Source: Leptidea sinapis (Eukaryota > Arthropoda > Insecta > Lepidoptera > Pieridae). From it: 64,000 bases of DNA. The translations under genes and the position numbers were made by a program. The stretch spans positions 3,968,001-4,032,000 of the forward strand of contig NC_066310.1 of assembly GCF_905404315.1 (NCBI RefSeq). The letters run 5' to 3'. The notes beneath the pieces are model-generated. The model saw only the letters and a list, made by a program, of their open reading frames with translations, made no database searches and had not been told where the DNA came from. Shown here one piece after another: positions 1-11,775 of this stretch. Position 1 is the stretch's first letter. Every line of letters begins with the position of its first letter.

Positions 1-1250
1 TAAAGACCGATACTGGTTAGTGGGGTTCCTAGTTGACAAGGGGTTCATAGGAATGATGCGCTTAGGGCATAAAAATGCATAATCCGGTATTGCAGTTACA
101 CTGTTTTGAAGCAAATTGAATGAGCCTTAATGGTATCTACATAATGTGTCGATAACATTCTGCATATTCATATTATACTCCTCGTCTATGAATATAAATA
201 ATATGTTAAAAATTATGTCAATTTGATATTTTAGAGAGAGATAATAGATAGTATAATAGTTATACAGTCTGTTGCAGCTCTCCCATCTTCTATATCGGTT
301 ATATTGAACACTGAAAATAAAGAGGATACTATATAATAAGAGGCGGGAATGTCTAAGACTTTGACATACTCGTAAGTTTGAAATAGTAATTACAATAGGG
401 CGACAAAGTATAATCCGGCTAAGTTTGAAAGCGAACAGAACATTTCGGCTATCTGCGTTTTTTACAGGATTTACGGCCGTTGTCAATAACGTATATCTAG
501 TTACGGATTTATTGCTATTACCGTTTAATGACAAGATCTTATCTATCCATAGTTATGTCCAATATAGTTATATTATTAGTTATAGTCCAACGCTATCTGT
601 CGAAAGGTTATTGAAATGTAAGTAAGCGAAAAGGATAGATTTGTCACCTCTAGTAAGTTAAACTAAGGATAGATAGGGTATTGAATAAGGCCGTAAAGCC
701 GTCATCTGCCAATCTATCAATGACTGCACGTTTCATATAATCGAGTTAATCACTTTTTTCTTAGAGAGTTTCGCTGACTGAGAACCATAAGATTAGATCT
801 TTGCTGTTGCAATTTTTTTATTTTTCCATTAAGTGCAATACCATTATTTAAGAAGGAAGAAGTTGTAGGCAGAGTCTACAATTTTAACTCTATTATTTTA
901 ATAAAACATCATTTAATTATATTAATAACTTATATCGTGTGATATTCATTTACTATTTATTACTTACCATAAAAAGTAGAACGTTCCGGTTTAATGTATG
1001 TATTTAGGTCAAACGGAATGAACTTCTCCCTACCCTATTAGTACCGAGAGTTGAAAAAAACCGCGTGCATATCTTACAAGTATTAATATTCTACATTATA
1101 TTATACGTTAATTACAGTTATGTTTCTTTTATATTCTCATGGCATAAAAAGTGTTACTGTCGCTATAGGTTGGACCGTTGTCGACACTTATAACATACCA
1201 AATCTTTATCAAACTTGGTTACGAGTTTGATGAAGTTGCTCAAAATAACA
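1..1250. other. No recognised gene; AT-rich
   Basis: Short overlapping open frames at 127-625 on both strands look like chance. No exon, RNA gene or repeat was recognised. Confidence 0.5.
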
Positions 1251-1252
1251 TA

Positions 1253-1376
1253 AAGGCATAAAAGGCATTTATTTTCTCAAAATTGATTCCTTTAGAATTA
1301 TTTCTGGTTTCATTTCTAATATACTAGATACTACTACCGCTTCGGAAACAAATGGCGCTCTGAGAGAGAAGAGGAT
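1253..1376 (-). mobile_element. Family C LINE tail
   Basis: The + strand shows aaggcataaaaggcattta, attgattcctttagaatt and ccgcttcggaaacaaatggc, the reverse of the family C 3' end. Confidence 0.6.
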
Positions 1377-1404
1377 TTTGTGAACGTATTTTAAATTTTC
1401 ATAT

Positions 1405-1408
1405 TATA

Positions 1409-1440
<32 letters not shown>
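1405..1440. repeat. TA microsatellite
   Basis: An uninterrupted (TA)n run adjoins the family H repeat. Confidence 0.85.
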
Positions 1441-1443
<3 letters not shown>

Positions 1444-1830
1444 GAATTGCTGTTCGTTAGTCTCGCTAAAACTCGAGAACGGCTAGACCAATTTAGCTAA
1501 TTTTGGTCTTGAATTATTTGTGGAAATCAAAAAGGAAGGTTTAAAAGGTGAATAAATATGAAAGTGTTGGGAATTAAATAAAAACAACAAATTTGTTTTT
1601 CCTTTGATATGTCCCCCGTCATCCGATATTTGTTATGTATGGACATATTTTCTATGAGAGAATTTATTGACGCACGGTTTGACAGTTCTGCTGTGAAACA
1701 ATTTCAATACCACAACAGGCTTATATATTTTACGAAATCATTCTTGATGATATGAAACATTATTGACAAATTAATAAAAAACATTATTTCATTTATTATA
1801 TACAGAACAACATCCATCGGGTCAACTAGT
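1441..1830 (+). repeat. Family H repeat, ending ...CTAGT
   Basis: It starts after an AT microsatellite with ctcgctaaaactcgagaacg and ends tacagaacaacatccatcgg gtcaactagt, the terminal signature of a widespread Lepidopteran interspersed repeat (helitron-like in appearance, class not proven). Confidence 0.5.
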
Positions 1831-1912
1831 ATAATATAATAATAACTCTATAAGTGAACTCCTAAACTAATGAGGAGATTTTAATGGGAGATTAATTACT
1901 TCACGGAGTTAT

Positions 1913-2154
1913 TTCGATTTGGGACCCATAATTGTATTTTTTTCCAATATTTGTTTTGTATAGACATATTTTCTAAGAGAGAATTTATTCACGCACGGTT
2001 TGACAGTTGACTGCTGTGTAACAATTTCATTATAACAACAGTGAGCATATTTTACGAAATAATTCTTGATGTTATGAAATATTATTAACAATATTCATAA
2101 AATAACAGTATTTTGTTTATTATTTACAGAACAACGTGTGTCGAGTCAGTTAGT
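1913..2154 (+). repeat. Family H repeat, tandem second copy
   Basis: It repeats the 3' half of 1441-1830 (gacatattttctaagagaga, acgcacggtttgacagtt, ttcttgatgttatgaaa) and ends cgagtcagttagt. Confidence 0.5.
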
Positions 2155-2191
2155 TTAATATAAAATTATCAAAGCCTTGATTAATATTTTC

Positions 2192-2510
2192 ACCATTGGA
2201 GGGCTCCTTTACACAGGATGCCGGCTAGATTATGGGTAGATACCACAACAGCGCCCATTTCTACCGTGAAGCAGTAATGTGTAAACATTACTGTGTTTCG
2301 GTTTGAAGGGCGTTGTAGCTAGTGAAATTACTGGGCAAATGAGACTTAACATCTTATGTCTCAAGGTGACGAGCGCAATTGTAGTACCGCTCGGAATTTT
2401 TGGGCTCTTCAAGAATCCTGTGTGGCAGTGCATTGTAATGGGCAGGGCGTATCAATTACCATCATCTGAACGTCCTGCTAGTCTCGTCCCGTATTTTGAT
2501 TTAAAATAAA
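2192..2510 (+). repeat. Repeat A (structured SINE-like), copy 1
   Basis: Family A runs from a ggaggctcctttgcacagg-type start through gccggctagattatggg and a cagtaatg...cattactg hairpin to an agtgccgctcag...ctgagcggcact hairpin and an A-rich tail after ctcgtctcgtccc. This copy is nearly complete. No tRNA A/B boxes and no terminal inverted repeats were seen. Confidence 0.72.
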
Positions 2511-2945
2511 TGTGTATTTATAAACAATGTAATTTTACACCAAACAATCAATCAATCAATTTATATTAAAAGTCTTTACCTACTAAACATTTTGTTTCCA
2601 ATGCAAGACGAAATACTTAATATCAACTCCTTTATTTACTTCAAAGATTATTTTTGTAGCTGTTAAAACGACAACAATTTTTAGGGTGAGCACGTCCATT
2701 AGCAGAAACCTGAAAGCATCGGGTGGACTGAGACTCTCTCCTTGTTTACTTTGCCTTTAAAGCAAATTGATGTACTTTCATCCTTTCGAGAGAATTTCTA
2801 CTGGAAATAGCGTTATATAGATGTGTTTATGAAGTGCTTTGCAAGCTAAAATTATACGTAAAAATATTATTGATGTTATTTTATGGTTATATAGCATTTG
2901 GTATGAGATATTTTCAATATACAATAAAGTTCTGCAGCATACGCG
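2511..2945. other. No recognised feature
   Basis: AT-rich sequence between repeat A copy 1 and a LINE, with a short caatcaatcaatcaat run at about 2545. Confidence 0.45.
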
Positions 2946-4150
2946 GTTAAAAGATTAGACAATTAACTGACATACATATGGCGGGACTTGTATACTTTAA
3001 TTATTTCCATAGTATTATGTCCTATGGTTCAATTGGCGGTACCAAAGCGTAATGCTAGGTCACATGTTATCAAAAAACTAACGTTCAGGCCTAGATTAAC
3101 TGGATCGAACCTAGGCAGATCTTGCAACTTGGTTAAAAGAGCTGGTATAGATATTTTTCAGCACTCTCTCCCATGTTTTAAGAAAGAAGTGAAAAAAATT
3201 ATGAAAGTACTGCAAGATGGTTAGTCATTGTTCGTAGTTATTGTTTTATTCTTTAGTTTTTCTTGGTTAATAAGTAAGAACATAGTTATTTTTTTTGTAT
3301 CAGCCTTTTGCTTGTATAATTTGTAAAATTTTTTCAAAAATTGTTTTCAAAAGTTTTAGTTTAACAAAGGATGTATATAATACTATTAAGCATGTCGAGT
3401 TAGCCTGTAAGTGGAGTATACAACATTATAAAAGAATTTTTAAATGTATCTATAGATTAAGACAGTTGTATGCACGTTGGCTTCCTAATAAATAAATAAA
3501 TATGGTATATTGCTATGGGGCAACGCTGCCAATATTAATACAATATTTGTGCTGCAGAAGAGGGCTATTCGCGCTATTTATAACCTAGATCCTAAAGAAT
3601 CATTGAGAGCAAAATTCAAAGAATTAACTTGACTGTTGCTTCTCAATATATTCTTGATAATGTAATGTATGTTCATAGACACATAAGTGAATTTGCCAGA
3701 AACTGTCATAACCATAATGTTAACACCGGGAACAGACATAAACTTATGATGCCTACTACTCGGCTAAGTCGAGTTAGTAAGTCTTTTGTGGGGCGATGTA
3801 TATGCTTTTACAACAAGATCCCGTAAAATGTTCATATATATTACGTTATTCAAAAGAATTGTTAAAAATCGTTTGTGTGGTAAAGGTTACTATAACATAA
3901 ATGACTTTCTTAATGATACCACAGATTGGGAATGGAGTAACCGCCCTCAGGTTATTAAATAATAAGTTTAATTGTACAATATTACTTTGTAAACATATTT
4001 TTTCGATGAAAAAGAAAAAGCCCGCTGAGTTTGTTGCGCCCATTCTTCTCAGGTCTGAGGCATTCATTTTGGAATGGGTGGTAGTTTTTGACTTTCAATA
4101 AGTGATGTCACATCCTATTTTGAATAAAAATATTTGAATTTGAATTTGAA
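2946..4150 (+). mobile_element. Jockey-like LINE 3' end (family B), interrupted
   Basis: The C-terminal RT-adjacent peptide is readable: SIMSYG, then GLLLWGNAAN-like, VLQKRAIRAIYNL, TVASQYILDNVMYVHRHISE, TTRLSRVSKSFVGRCICFYN and NDFLNDTTDWEWS, ending in a gaatttgaatttgaa tail. A separate element sits inside at 3028-3500. Confidence 0.7.
3028..3500 (+). mobile_element. LINE 3' end nested in family B copy
   Basis: A 473-bp insertion splits the family B LINE and is flanked by the 5-bp direct repeat tatgg (3023-3027, 3501-3505). It encodes a C-terminal-like peptide (VPKRNARSHVIKKLTFRPRL ... KIMKVLQDG, then stop) and ends in a taataaataaataaa tract, as expected for a 5'-truncated LINE. Confidence 0.65.
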
Positions 4151-4160
4151 CTGGATGACT

Positions 4161-4400
4161 TACCAGGGAGGTTCCTTTGCACAGGATTCCTGCTAGATTA
4201 TGGGGACCACAATGGCGCCTATTTCTGCCGTGCAGTAATGTGTAGTAAAGCAGTAATGTGTAAACATTACTGTGTTTGGATCCGAAGGGCTTGATTATTT
4301 CAAGAATCCTGAGCAGCGCTGCATTGTAATGGGCAGGGCGTATCCCATACCATCATGTGAACGTCCTGCTCGTCTCAACTCTTATTTTCATTTAAAAAAA
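4161..4400 (+). repeat. Repeat A, copy 2 (internal deletion)
   Basis: The start and tail match family A, but about 60 bases of the middle are deleted and the first hairpin region is partly duplicated (gcagtaatgtgta twice). Confidence 0.68.
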
Positions 4401-4750
4401 TCAAGATTTATCTTATAAAAGAGGGCGCAAACGAAGTGGTTAGAAACCACCCATGGACATCAGAACGCCAGAAGAGACTATCGCAAATGATGTCATGTTG
4501 GTTCAATTTTTATAAAAAACGAATTCCTTATGAGGGCCCTTATTTCAAGCAGGTTTAAGAGTGTCATGTAAATCTTTAAATATGGATTGTACTGGCTTAT
4601 CTATTGTGTCTGTAACCTTAAGTCCACTTTGCTATTTCTTCGAAATATTATTTACTTCATTTTGTCTCTTAGTTTGATGGTTTTCGTCACATCTCTACGC
4701 AACGCTTCAAGAATCAAGCCGGTTATGAGAATTAACAAAATTTATATATA

Positions 4751-5042
4751 ACAGTGGAAGGCAAGGAGCTGCACGATTATGGGTACCACAACGGCGCCTA
4801 TTTCTGCCATGAAGCAATTTTGTGTAAACATTATTGTGTTTCGATCTGTAGGGCGCTGTAGCTAGTGAAATTACCGGGCAAATGATCTTATGTCTCAAGG
4901 TGACGAGCGCAATTTTATCGCCGCTCAGAATTGTTGGGTTTTTAAAAAATCCTGAACGGCTCTGCATTGTAATGGTCAGGGCGTATCAATTACTATTAGC
5001 TGAACGTCTTGCTCATCTCGTCCCTTATTTTCATAAAAAAAA
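4751..5042 (+). repeat. Repeat A, copy 3
   Basis: The head is diverged (first ~30 bases), but gattatgggtaccacaacgg onward matches family A through to the A tail. Confidence 0.68.
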
Positions 5043-5044
5043 TG

Positions 5045-5290
5045 TAGTAACTATGTATTCGCTATTGTTCCAAATAATCATAATAAAGTCCCAAACTTCT
5101 ATATTTATTTTTAGATAACGCTTGAATAGCACCTGGAACTTTCTTATTAAAGTGTTTACAATTTATACTTAAAGCTATAATTACGTATATATTGAGCAAT
5201 TCCATAGTTCTAATGTTATAGCAATAAAAATCACAATTTAGATCAAAAAGTTTAGTTGACATCAAAAAGTATTTTAAAGGAATCAATTTT
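5045..5290 (-). mobile_element. Family C-related LINE fragment
   Basis: The minus strand reads INCKHFNKKVPGAIQALSKN, the same segment as in 5804-6262. It follows a repeat A tail without a gap. Confidence 0.5.
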
Positions 5291-5803
5291 GAAAAAAGAC
5301 AGAGAGAAATCGCCTGGAGGTGGTTTTAGGCATTTAGTACATGAAGATATATTCTGATATATTGAAAAGGGTTCCATACAATTGTACTGGACAAGATATG
5401 TAACACTAAGTTATTTTTTTAAATATGTTATCGCGTTTTTCTTAAACGCGTGGGGGCCTTTTTGGAATGCACAATTCTACTTTTGCAGCTACAAAAGTTT
5501 GATTATTTTCAAACATATTTTAAAAACATCGTTTCATCGTTAATAATTATTTTAACGCAAACACCGACATAAAATATTCAGGTATCAGTCCGTTGTTGTT
5601 TTAAATTCAAAAGGTTGACACCGCGTTGATAACTTTTCAAACACGTTCTGTATTCTCTGATATTGAATTTATTAAGCGGGAAACAACGCGGCGTCAACCG
5701 ACATATTAAATAACTCCTCGAAAACGATATTATACAACCCCGACTTTTTTTTAGCAAAACACAAGGTATTGTAATTTTATACTGTATTTTAATTTCATAT
5801 TGA
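5291..5803. other. No recognised feature
   Basis: Between two LINE fragments; some GC-rich patches (ggttgacaccgcgttgataa near 5614) but no gene signal. Confidence 0.45.
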
Positions 5804-6262
5804 AGGCATAAAAGGAATTGATTTTCTCAAAATTGATTCCTTTAGAATTATTTTTGATGTCATTTCTTATATACTAGATACTACTACCGCTTCGGAAACA
5901 AATGGCGCTTTGAGATAGAAGAAGCGGCGCAAGAAACTCTCCCAGCATTCTTTTTTTGCGCTCTTTTCAATAAAAATATACAATATTGTACAGTCATTTC
6001 TATCGCTATAAAATATATAATCTAGTCCCAGGCTGTCCGATCACTTAGATATTCAGCTGTGGAGTAATAGGATTTATGACAGAGCCATTTTTTAAAAAAC
6101 ATTTAAATTTATTCATAGATAATGCCTGAACAGTGGCTGGGACTTTATTATAAAAGTGTATACATTTACCCTTAAAGCTTTTATGTATCTTATGAAGCCT
6201 ACTAGAATTAGTTACAAGCTATCACTTATTTCTAGTGTTATAATAATGAAAATCACTATTGA
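5804..6262 (-). mobile_element. LINE 3' end (family C), complete tail
   Basis: On the minus strand a degenerate C-terminal coding region (KALRVNVYTFIIKSQ, NPIT..LNI) leads to gagagtttcttgcgccgctt, gccatttgtttccgaagcgg and a terminal ttttatgccttc. It abuts a forward family B fragment at 6263. Confidence 0.6.
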
Positions 6263-6467
6263 GAGCAAAGAAGGATTGGCAAACAGACTTAGTTCTTCAG
6301 CAATCGTGTTTAAGAAGAGAAGACAATTAACTGACATAGATACGGCGCGACTAGTATACTTTAGTTATTTCCATAGTATTATGTCCTATGGTATATTGCT
6401 ATGGGGCAACGCTTCCGATATTAATAGAATATTTGTGCTGCAGAAGAGGGCTATTCGCGCTATTTAG
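6263..6467 (+). mobile_element. Jockey-like LINE (family B) fragment
   Basis: It encodes NRLSSSAIVFKKRRQLTD, RLVYFSYFHSIMSYGILLWG and VLQKRAIRAI, and ends abruptly. It supplies the uninterrupted reference for the site split at 3028. Confidence 0.68.
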
Positions 6468-6579
6468 GATGTACTTTACAGTTGATAAACTGCTCAACCC
6501 CAATATTTGCATATTAGGACTGATAACTTGAGATGTCGCTCTTGCAAGTCTAAACAATTTGTTATGTTTTTACATCCTG

Positions 6580-6985
6580 TAGATGAAGCCACAACCTGAG
6601 AGTTGAACAAAGCATACAAGATTTTATCAACGATACGTCACTCGAACGGTTGGCTCGCTTCGAGTCCTGCATCGTTCATAAAATTATATTTGTCTAATTG
6701 GATGTAATTCCAGAAAAACGTTTCAAACCACAATCATGTCAAAATAAACACAAAACTGGTCACATGATTCATATTAACAGAGTGACAAAAAATGGCAGTC
6801 CTACTGTCACTATTTAAATGAAATCACGACTTAGTAACCCAACGCACATGTATGGAATACACTAACATTTGTTAAACTTTAAACGCGAATTCCTTAAAAT
6901 GTGATGTTTATGGCTTGAAACGCTTTTCAGGAATTACGTCCAATTAATCACAGAAGTGAGGGTTATCACTTTAAAAACATAAATT
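6580..6985 (+). repeat. tRNA-derived SINE copy with deleted middle
   Basis: The leader cacaacctgagagttgaac is followed by the acceptor start gaacggttggctcg, fused directly to the T arm ttcgagtcc and acceptor end gcatcgttc (6638-6675), and by a distant tail agaagtgagggttatcac (6951-6968). The middle of the tRNA domain is lost. Confidence 0.55.
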
Positions 6986-7360
6986 GATATATGATTTGAT
7001 AGATGGCCCGTTTAATTTCATATTTTATTTAACGAATTAGTAAGTAAGTGTTGAATAACAACATAATTGAACATACAGCAAGTAGAACCGTATTGCCTTC
7101 GTACGTGACTTGAATACAAGGCGCTACACAAACACAGGCGTCGCTTTGTCTCCACGTCTGTTTAAATAAGATTCGCAACGTTAAACAGTTATTCAACTTA
7201 TATGCTTAGTTCTTACTAATTTCGCAGCTTTCTATTTACTTGATAATTCAAGTTAAAACCATTTTTTGGTTTCTACATGAGCTGATTTCACATCACATGA
7301 GTATAATTAACTTTGAGATAACTTTTCTCGTTAAGTCATGACAAATCAGCCGGGAGACCT
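6986..7360. other. No recognised feature
   Basis: AT-rich sequence with a GC-richer patch at 7110-7160; nothing identified. Confidence 0.45.
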
Positions 7361-7657
7361 TACCAGTGGAAGGCTCCTTTGCACAGGGTGCCGGCTAGAT
7401 TATGAGTGCCACAACGGCGCCTATTTCTGCCGTGAAGCTGTAATGTGTGTCTGAAGGGCGCCATAGCTAGTGAAATTTCTGGGCAAATGAGACTTAACAT
7501 CTCATGTCTCAAGGTGACGAGCGCAGTTGTAGTGCTGCTCAGAATTTTTGGGCGTTTTCAAGAATCCTAAGCGGCACTGCATTGTAATGGGCAGGGCGTA
7601 TCAATTACCATCAGCTGAACGTCCTGCTCGTCTCATCCTTTATTTTTATAAAAAAAA
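7361..7657 (+). repeat. Repeat A, copy 4
   Basis: Nearly complete; the first hairpin is partly deleted. The A tail abuts a reverse RTE fragment at 7655. Confidence 0.72.
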
Positions 7658-7857
7658 GACGTCCACTGCTGAACAAAAGCCTAGCCCAAAGATCTCCACG
7701 ACGATCGGTCCTGCGCTGCCTTCATCCAACCTGTTCCGCCGATCTTGACCAGATCTTTGGTCCATCTTGTGTGGGGCCTACCAACACTACGTCTTCCGGT
7801 ACCTACGTGGTCGCCATTCGAGGACTTTACTGCCACAACGGCTACCTGTCTATCAAA
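7655..7857 (-). mobile_element. RTE-type LINE 3' fragment
   Basis: Reverse-oriented, carrying gacgtccactgctgaacaaa, ccaaagatctccacgacgat and gtcgccattcgaggacttta, the reverse of the RTE end that encodes ...QQWTS. It is joined to a repeat A tail. Confidence 0.6.
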
Positions 7858-7916
7858 CTATGTGCCTAAAACAATAATAATCAAAATAATGACCACAATT
7901 TTGAAATGGTTATTTT

Positions 7917-8187
7917 GACGTTCAGCTGATGGTAATTGATACGACCTGACCTTAACAATGCAGTGCCGCTCAGGATTCTTGAAAAACCCCAAAAATTCTG
8001 ACCGACCCTACAATTGCGCTCGTCATAATGAGACGTAAGGTGTTAAGTCTCATTTGCCCAATTTCACTACGGCGCCCTTCAGACCGAAACACAATAATGC
8101 TTACACATTACTGCTTCACGGCAGAAATAGGCGGCGTTGTGGTACCCGTAATCTAGCCGGCATCCTGTGCAAAGGAGCCTCCTCCCT
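7917..8187 (-). repeat. Repeat A, copy 5
   Basis: Reverse-oriented copy, reading from gttcagctgatggtaattg to aaaggagcctcctccc. The + strand then continues with ttattttcattaaaaaaaa, which looks like the tail of a second, forward copy fused to it. Confidence 0.7.
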
Positions 8188-8502
8188 TATTTTCATTAAA
8201 AAAAAATCTTTTAGAGATGTTTTTTGTCTTTCGCACGCTTTATTCGTTTATACGCTAGTATATGTTGTTGAAGAGGGAGAAAGTGATTCCAAACGAGAAT
8301 AAGTCGGAGGCTTTATATGTACTCGAGCTTAGTGGAATCGCATTTTCCCCTAAAAGATAAATAGCGATCTATACTATATTGACGAGCAAACGTTGGTGAC
8401 AAAGAAAATCAAACAAATTGTAATAATTAAGCATATACATCGCAAACATTTGAAACAAACAAACATTACGTGCAAGGCAATAGCAGCTCGAATTGTCGGG
8501 GA

Positions 8503-8918
8503 TCTAGTGCTCTGTGAATGGCAGGATCACTTGGCGTTGCGTAGAGACGTCGCTTCATTGTGTGTCTTCTATCGCAATTAACACGGGGAGTGTTTCGAAG
8601 AGCTGTTACACCTGATTCCACCTTCGCACGATACGCCGCGAATTAGGATATCATCCCCATCATCTGAATATGGCCTCCACAGTGCGGTTTTCAAGGAGCT
8701 TTCTTCCACGTAATGCAAAGGTGTGAAATGAGCTTCCTTGTGTGGTGTTTCCGGGACGATACGACATGGGTACCTTCAAAAAATATATGTACACCTCCTT
8801 TAAAGGCCGGCAACGCTCCTGTGATTCCTCTGGTGTTGCAAGAGAATGTGGGCGGCGGTGATCACATAACAGCAGGTGACCCGTACGCTTGTTTGCCTTC
8901 ATTTGGCCATAAAAAAAA
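8503..8918 (+). mobile_element. LINE 3' end (family D)
   Basis: It encodes RRDVASLCVFYR, then in a shifted frame ELPCVVFPGRYDMGTFKK-like sequence and the common end cctctggtgttgcaagagaa, gggcggcggtgatca, and an A tract after cataaaaaaaaa. Confidence 0.62.
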
Positions 8919-9103
8919 ACGTTTCGATAAATTGAACGCAGACAGCTATTGAAGTTACCGCCGCCCACATTTTCGTGCAACACCAGAGGAATCACAGGAT
9001 CGTTATCGCCCTATATTCAACATATAATATTCCAAAAATAATGGAGAAACGCGTTAGTTAATGAAAATAATGGTACTTTTACAAACAAAATATCTCTGCT
9101 GAT

Positions 9104-9655
9104 TAAGGAATTTGCCAGAAACGGTGTCAATCATAATGTTAACTCGAGGAAGGAAGAAACCTAAACGTGTTATGCCTACTACTCGGTTGAGCCGAGTTTT
9201 TTTTTTTAATGGAATAGGACGACAAACGAGCGTATGGGTCACCTGTTGTTAAGTGATCACCGCCGCCCACAATCTCCCGCAACACCAGAATGAAGGTGTA
9301 CACGCTTTTTTTGAAGGTACCCATGTCGAATCGTCCCGGAAACACTGCACAAGGAAGCTCATTCCAGTTAGTTAGGAGTTAGTGTTTCTATGATATATAT
9401 ATGATCATATCTATATATGATCATAGATAAAAAAAAGTGTTACGAAATTAATGTTACCACAGACTGGAAATGGAGCGGATACACTCAGGCTCTTTATTTA
9501 TAAATGTTTATTGACGATATTACATCATAATTCATATATTTATAAAAAAAAAGCTCGATGAGTTTCTTATGAGCCCTGAGAAGATCGGGTGCAATCTAGT
9601 TTGATTTGGTGGTAGTTTTTGACTTTCAATAATAGTGATTTTGAATAAAAAAAAA
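9104..9655 (+). mobile_element. Family B LINE 3' end, interrupted
   Basis: The segment ttgccagaaacggtgtcaat to cggttgagccgag (9104-9197) and the segment accacagactggaaatggag to the 3' tail (9450-9655) are parts of one copy; a reverse family D LINE tail (9196-9372) and an AT palindrome lie between them. Confidence 0.55.
9196..9372 (-). mobile_element. Family D LINE tail nested in family B
   Basis: Reverse copy starting at a T run and reading through caccgccgcccacaat and gaaggtacccatgtcg to aaggaagctcattcca. A further shorter reverse piece lies at 8955-9002. Confidence 0.58.
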
Positions 9656-10539
9656 TACGTCTGGTAATAAGCTATACAAACCGTTACCAAATTTTCAAAT
9701 CGATGGACACAAGATTTATAATTCTATATGTCGGACTTAGTCGCGCCTCGCTTGAACCTTTCAGAATGAATATAAAACAGAATTATTTACATAAAGCGAA
9801 ATACTCAACAAATCGATGTGTTTGACAACTTTCTCGCGTATTTACAGTTTGGACTGAGCTGCGTTCCAAATCTATATGGACACACTGTAACTCTTAGTAC
9901 TGTTTTTTACTGGATCTAATAATATTAACAAATTATATATGAAAATACAATTTTCTTTACAGTCACTTAACAAAACCATACTGCCCTATGAAACATTAAA
10001 TTAAGTATTCTAAAAATCAATAAAAGTCGATAATTTTCAACGTTTTTATTAAATTAAAATCATAGTTTTTTTCATAACAGCAACATTAAAAAGCAAATAC
10101 ATTATATAGTCTTAATACTAACCTTAAGTCACCATGGTATTTTTGTTATCTGCCTTCAACTGTCAACGCCAAAATATTTGTATAGCAAAAACCGTACATA
10201 GAAGAGTGTTCATCTTCTGTCTACGGTTGGGAGAGAGACTAGTAAGTCTCTCTTGAGAGTACTCAATTTGAAGAAAGTGTTTTAGATATTAGTAATGATA
10301 ATTTTCAATTTTTTTTGTGAAAACGTAGGTGTTTAAAATTATTTTAATCGTGACATAAAGCTAGATTGGAAGGTCTAAATCTAAAAAACTTTCAATTATA
10401 AAGTTTTTTAAATAAAAATATTAAAGATCACTTACGGACAAATCCTTTATTTCCACAAACTTGATTAATATAATCATAGCGCAGTTAATGATTGCGAGTG
10501 ATTGAGAATTCAAGCTATTTAAATAGTATTGTAACGAAA
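9656..10539. other. No recognised feature
   Basis: AT-rich, no exon-like or repeat sequence identified. Confidence 0.45.
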
Positions 10540-10690
10540 TTTAAAAAAGAAACCTGCTAAGTTTTATGCGCCCGTTCTTCTACAGGTCTCAAGTATAAAT
10601 TTTCAAATGGGTGGTGGTTTTGAAGAACGAGTCATATCAGATTTTAATAATTGAAATAATAAAAAATTAAATACTTGAATTTGATGTTGC
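10540..10690 (+). mobile_element. Family B LINE 3' terminus, diverged
   Basis: Recognisable by gttttatgcgcccgttcttc, aaatgggtggtggtttt and a terminal tacttgaatttga. Confidence 0.45.
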
Positions 10691-10696
10691 ATTGAA

Positions 10697-11075
10697 CTGG
10701 TGAAAGAATTAATTTATTGTATCTACACCCATGCTTTAAGTCCTCTATTAAAGATTCTAAAACAGTTAGCTTATTGCCAACATTAAAACACCTATGTCCT
10801 TATAACCATTACATTATCCAAACGAGTGTTTTAATCCGTTTTCATAATAACACTCCTTTGGATGATATTGTGGTTACTAGGACTGGCTTTTTTATGTTAG
10901 CAGTAAGCTAACTGTTTCAGCATCTTTTATAGAGGATTCATACTATGGGTGTAGATAAAGTCATGTATGCAACTGTTGATAATTAGGTATTAAAACACTC
11001 ATGTGATAATATTATTACACTCGGCTTCGTCTCGTGTGATTTAATACCCCTTATAACACAACGCAAGAACACAAG
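10697..11075. mobile_element. Foldback element, shorter copy
   Basis: The copy starts with tatctacacccatgcttta and contains its inverted counterpart (atgggtgtagata near 10945-10957), then the shared segment with ttgataattaggtattaaaa and a small actcggcttcgtctcgtgt hairpin. It belongs to the same family as 24128-25250. Confidence 0.65.
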
Positions 11076-11107
11076 GCTGTACTCTTTATAATATTACTAT
11101 AGATAGG

Positions 11108-11455
11108 ATGAGTAGTCAAACCACGTTTATTTATAAAAAGCAAAATCACAGAGCAAATGCTTGGCAGTATAATATGTTGGATAAACTACATTTTTGGGTT
11201 GGGGCGTTTAGGCGGCATCTTCAACAAATAAGATGTCGTAACTCATATCAAAAGGGAGGCCGGACAAAGGAACCTCTTTGGAAGTTCTATTTGGAAAACA
11301 TCCTTAAGATGAATTTATATAAAGATGTATAAGCCATGGTCGCCCACAAGACATATTGTAATTGTCGGCCTATTGTCAGTGGCAGGGAAATTTATGAGGG
11401 CATGCAAAAGGTAAAAGGGCACTTTAAGCCAAGGGCGGCTATGGGACTGAAGTTC
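11108..11455 (+). pseudogene. Unidentified ORF with one in-frame stop
   Basis: The frame MSSQTTFIYKKQNHRANAWQ ... LENILKMNLYKDV is closed by TAA at 11330-11332 but continues in the same frame as AMVAHKTYCNCRPIVSGREI ... KPRAAMGLKFRR to TGA 11453-11455. The peptide is basic, with ordinary composition unlike translated repeat DNA. I do not recognise it. It may be a decayed retrocopy or a relict exon; it may also be chance. Confidence 0.3.
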
Positions 11456-11775
11456 AGGCGTTGAGACCTTAATTATAGCGGTTTGTTTTTGTTATGAAGG
11501 ATAATAATGACGAATGAAAAGGCTATATTATGCTTATATGCCTTATCCAAATGTGAGTTTTCTTAGATGTAAATTCAGCTATGATTTCTCATTAATCATT
11601 TCGACATTATTATTTGACGTTATTGAAGAGAAATCTTAGCACACTTAAGATTTACAATATTTGGATAATTATGTATTTCCGCAAAATTGCTGCTAATTCA
11701 ATAAATTTTCTATATGCGTTATATTATGTACCTAAATGTAGGTACTTAGGTACCATTGATATCATTTTATATGAC

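Noticed and set aside
8393..8581. Short open frame as a gene start
   Set aside because: Its 3' half is the start of a family D LINE tail (RRDVASLCVFYR).
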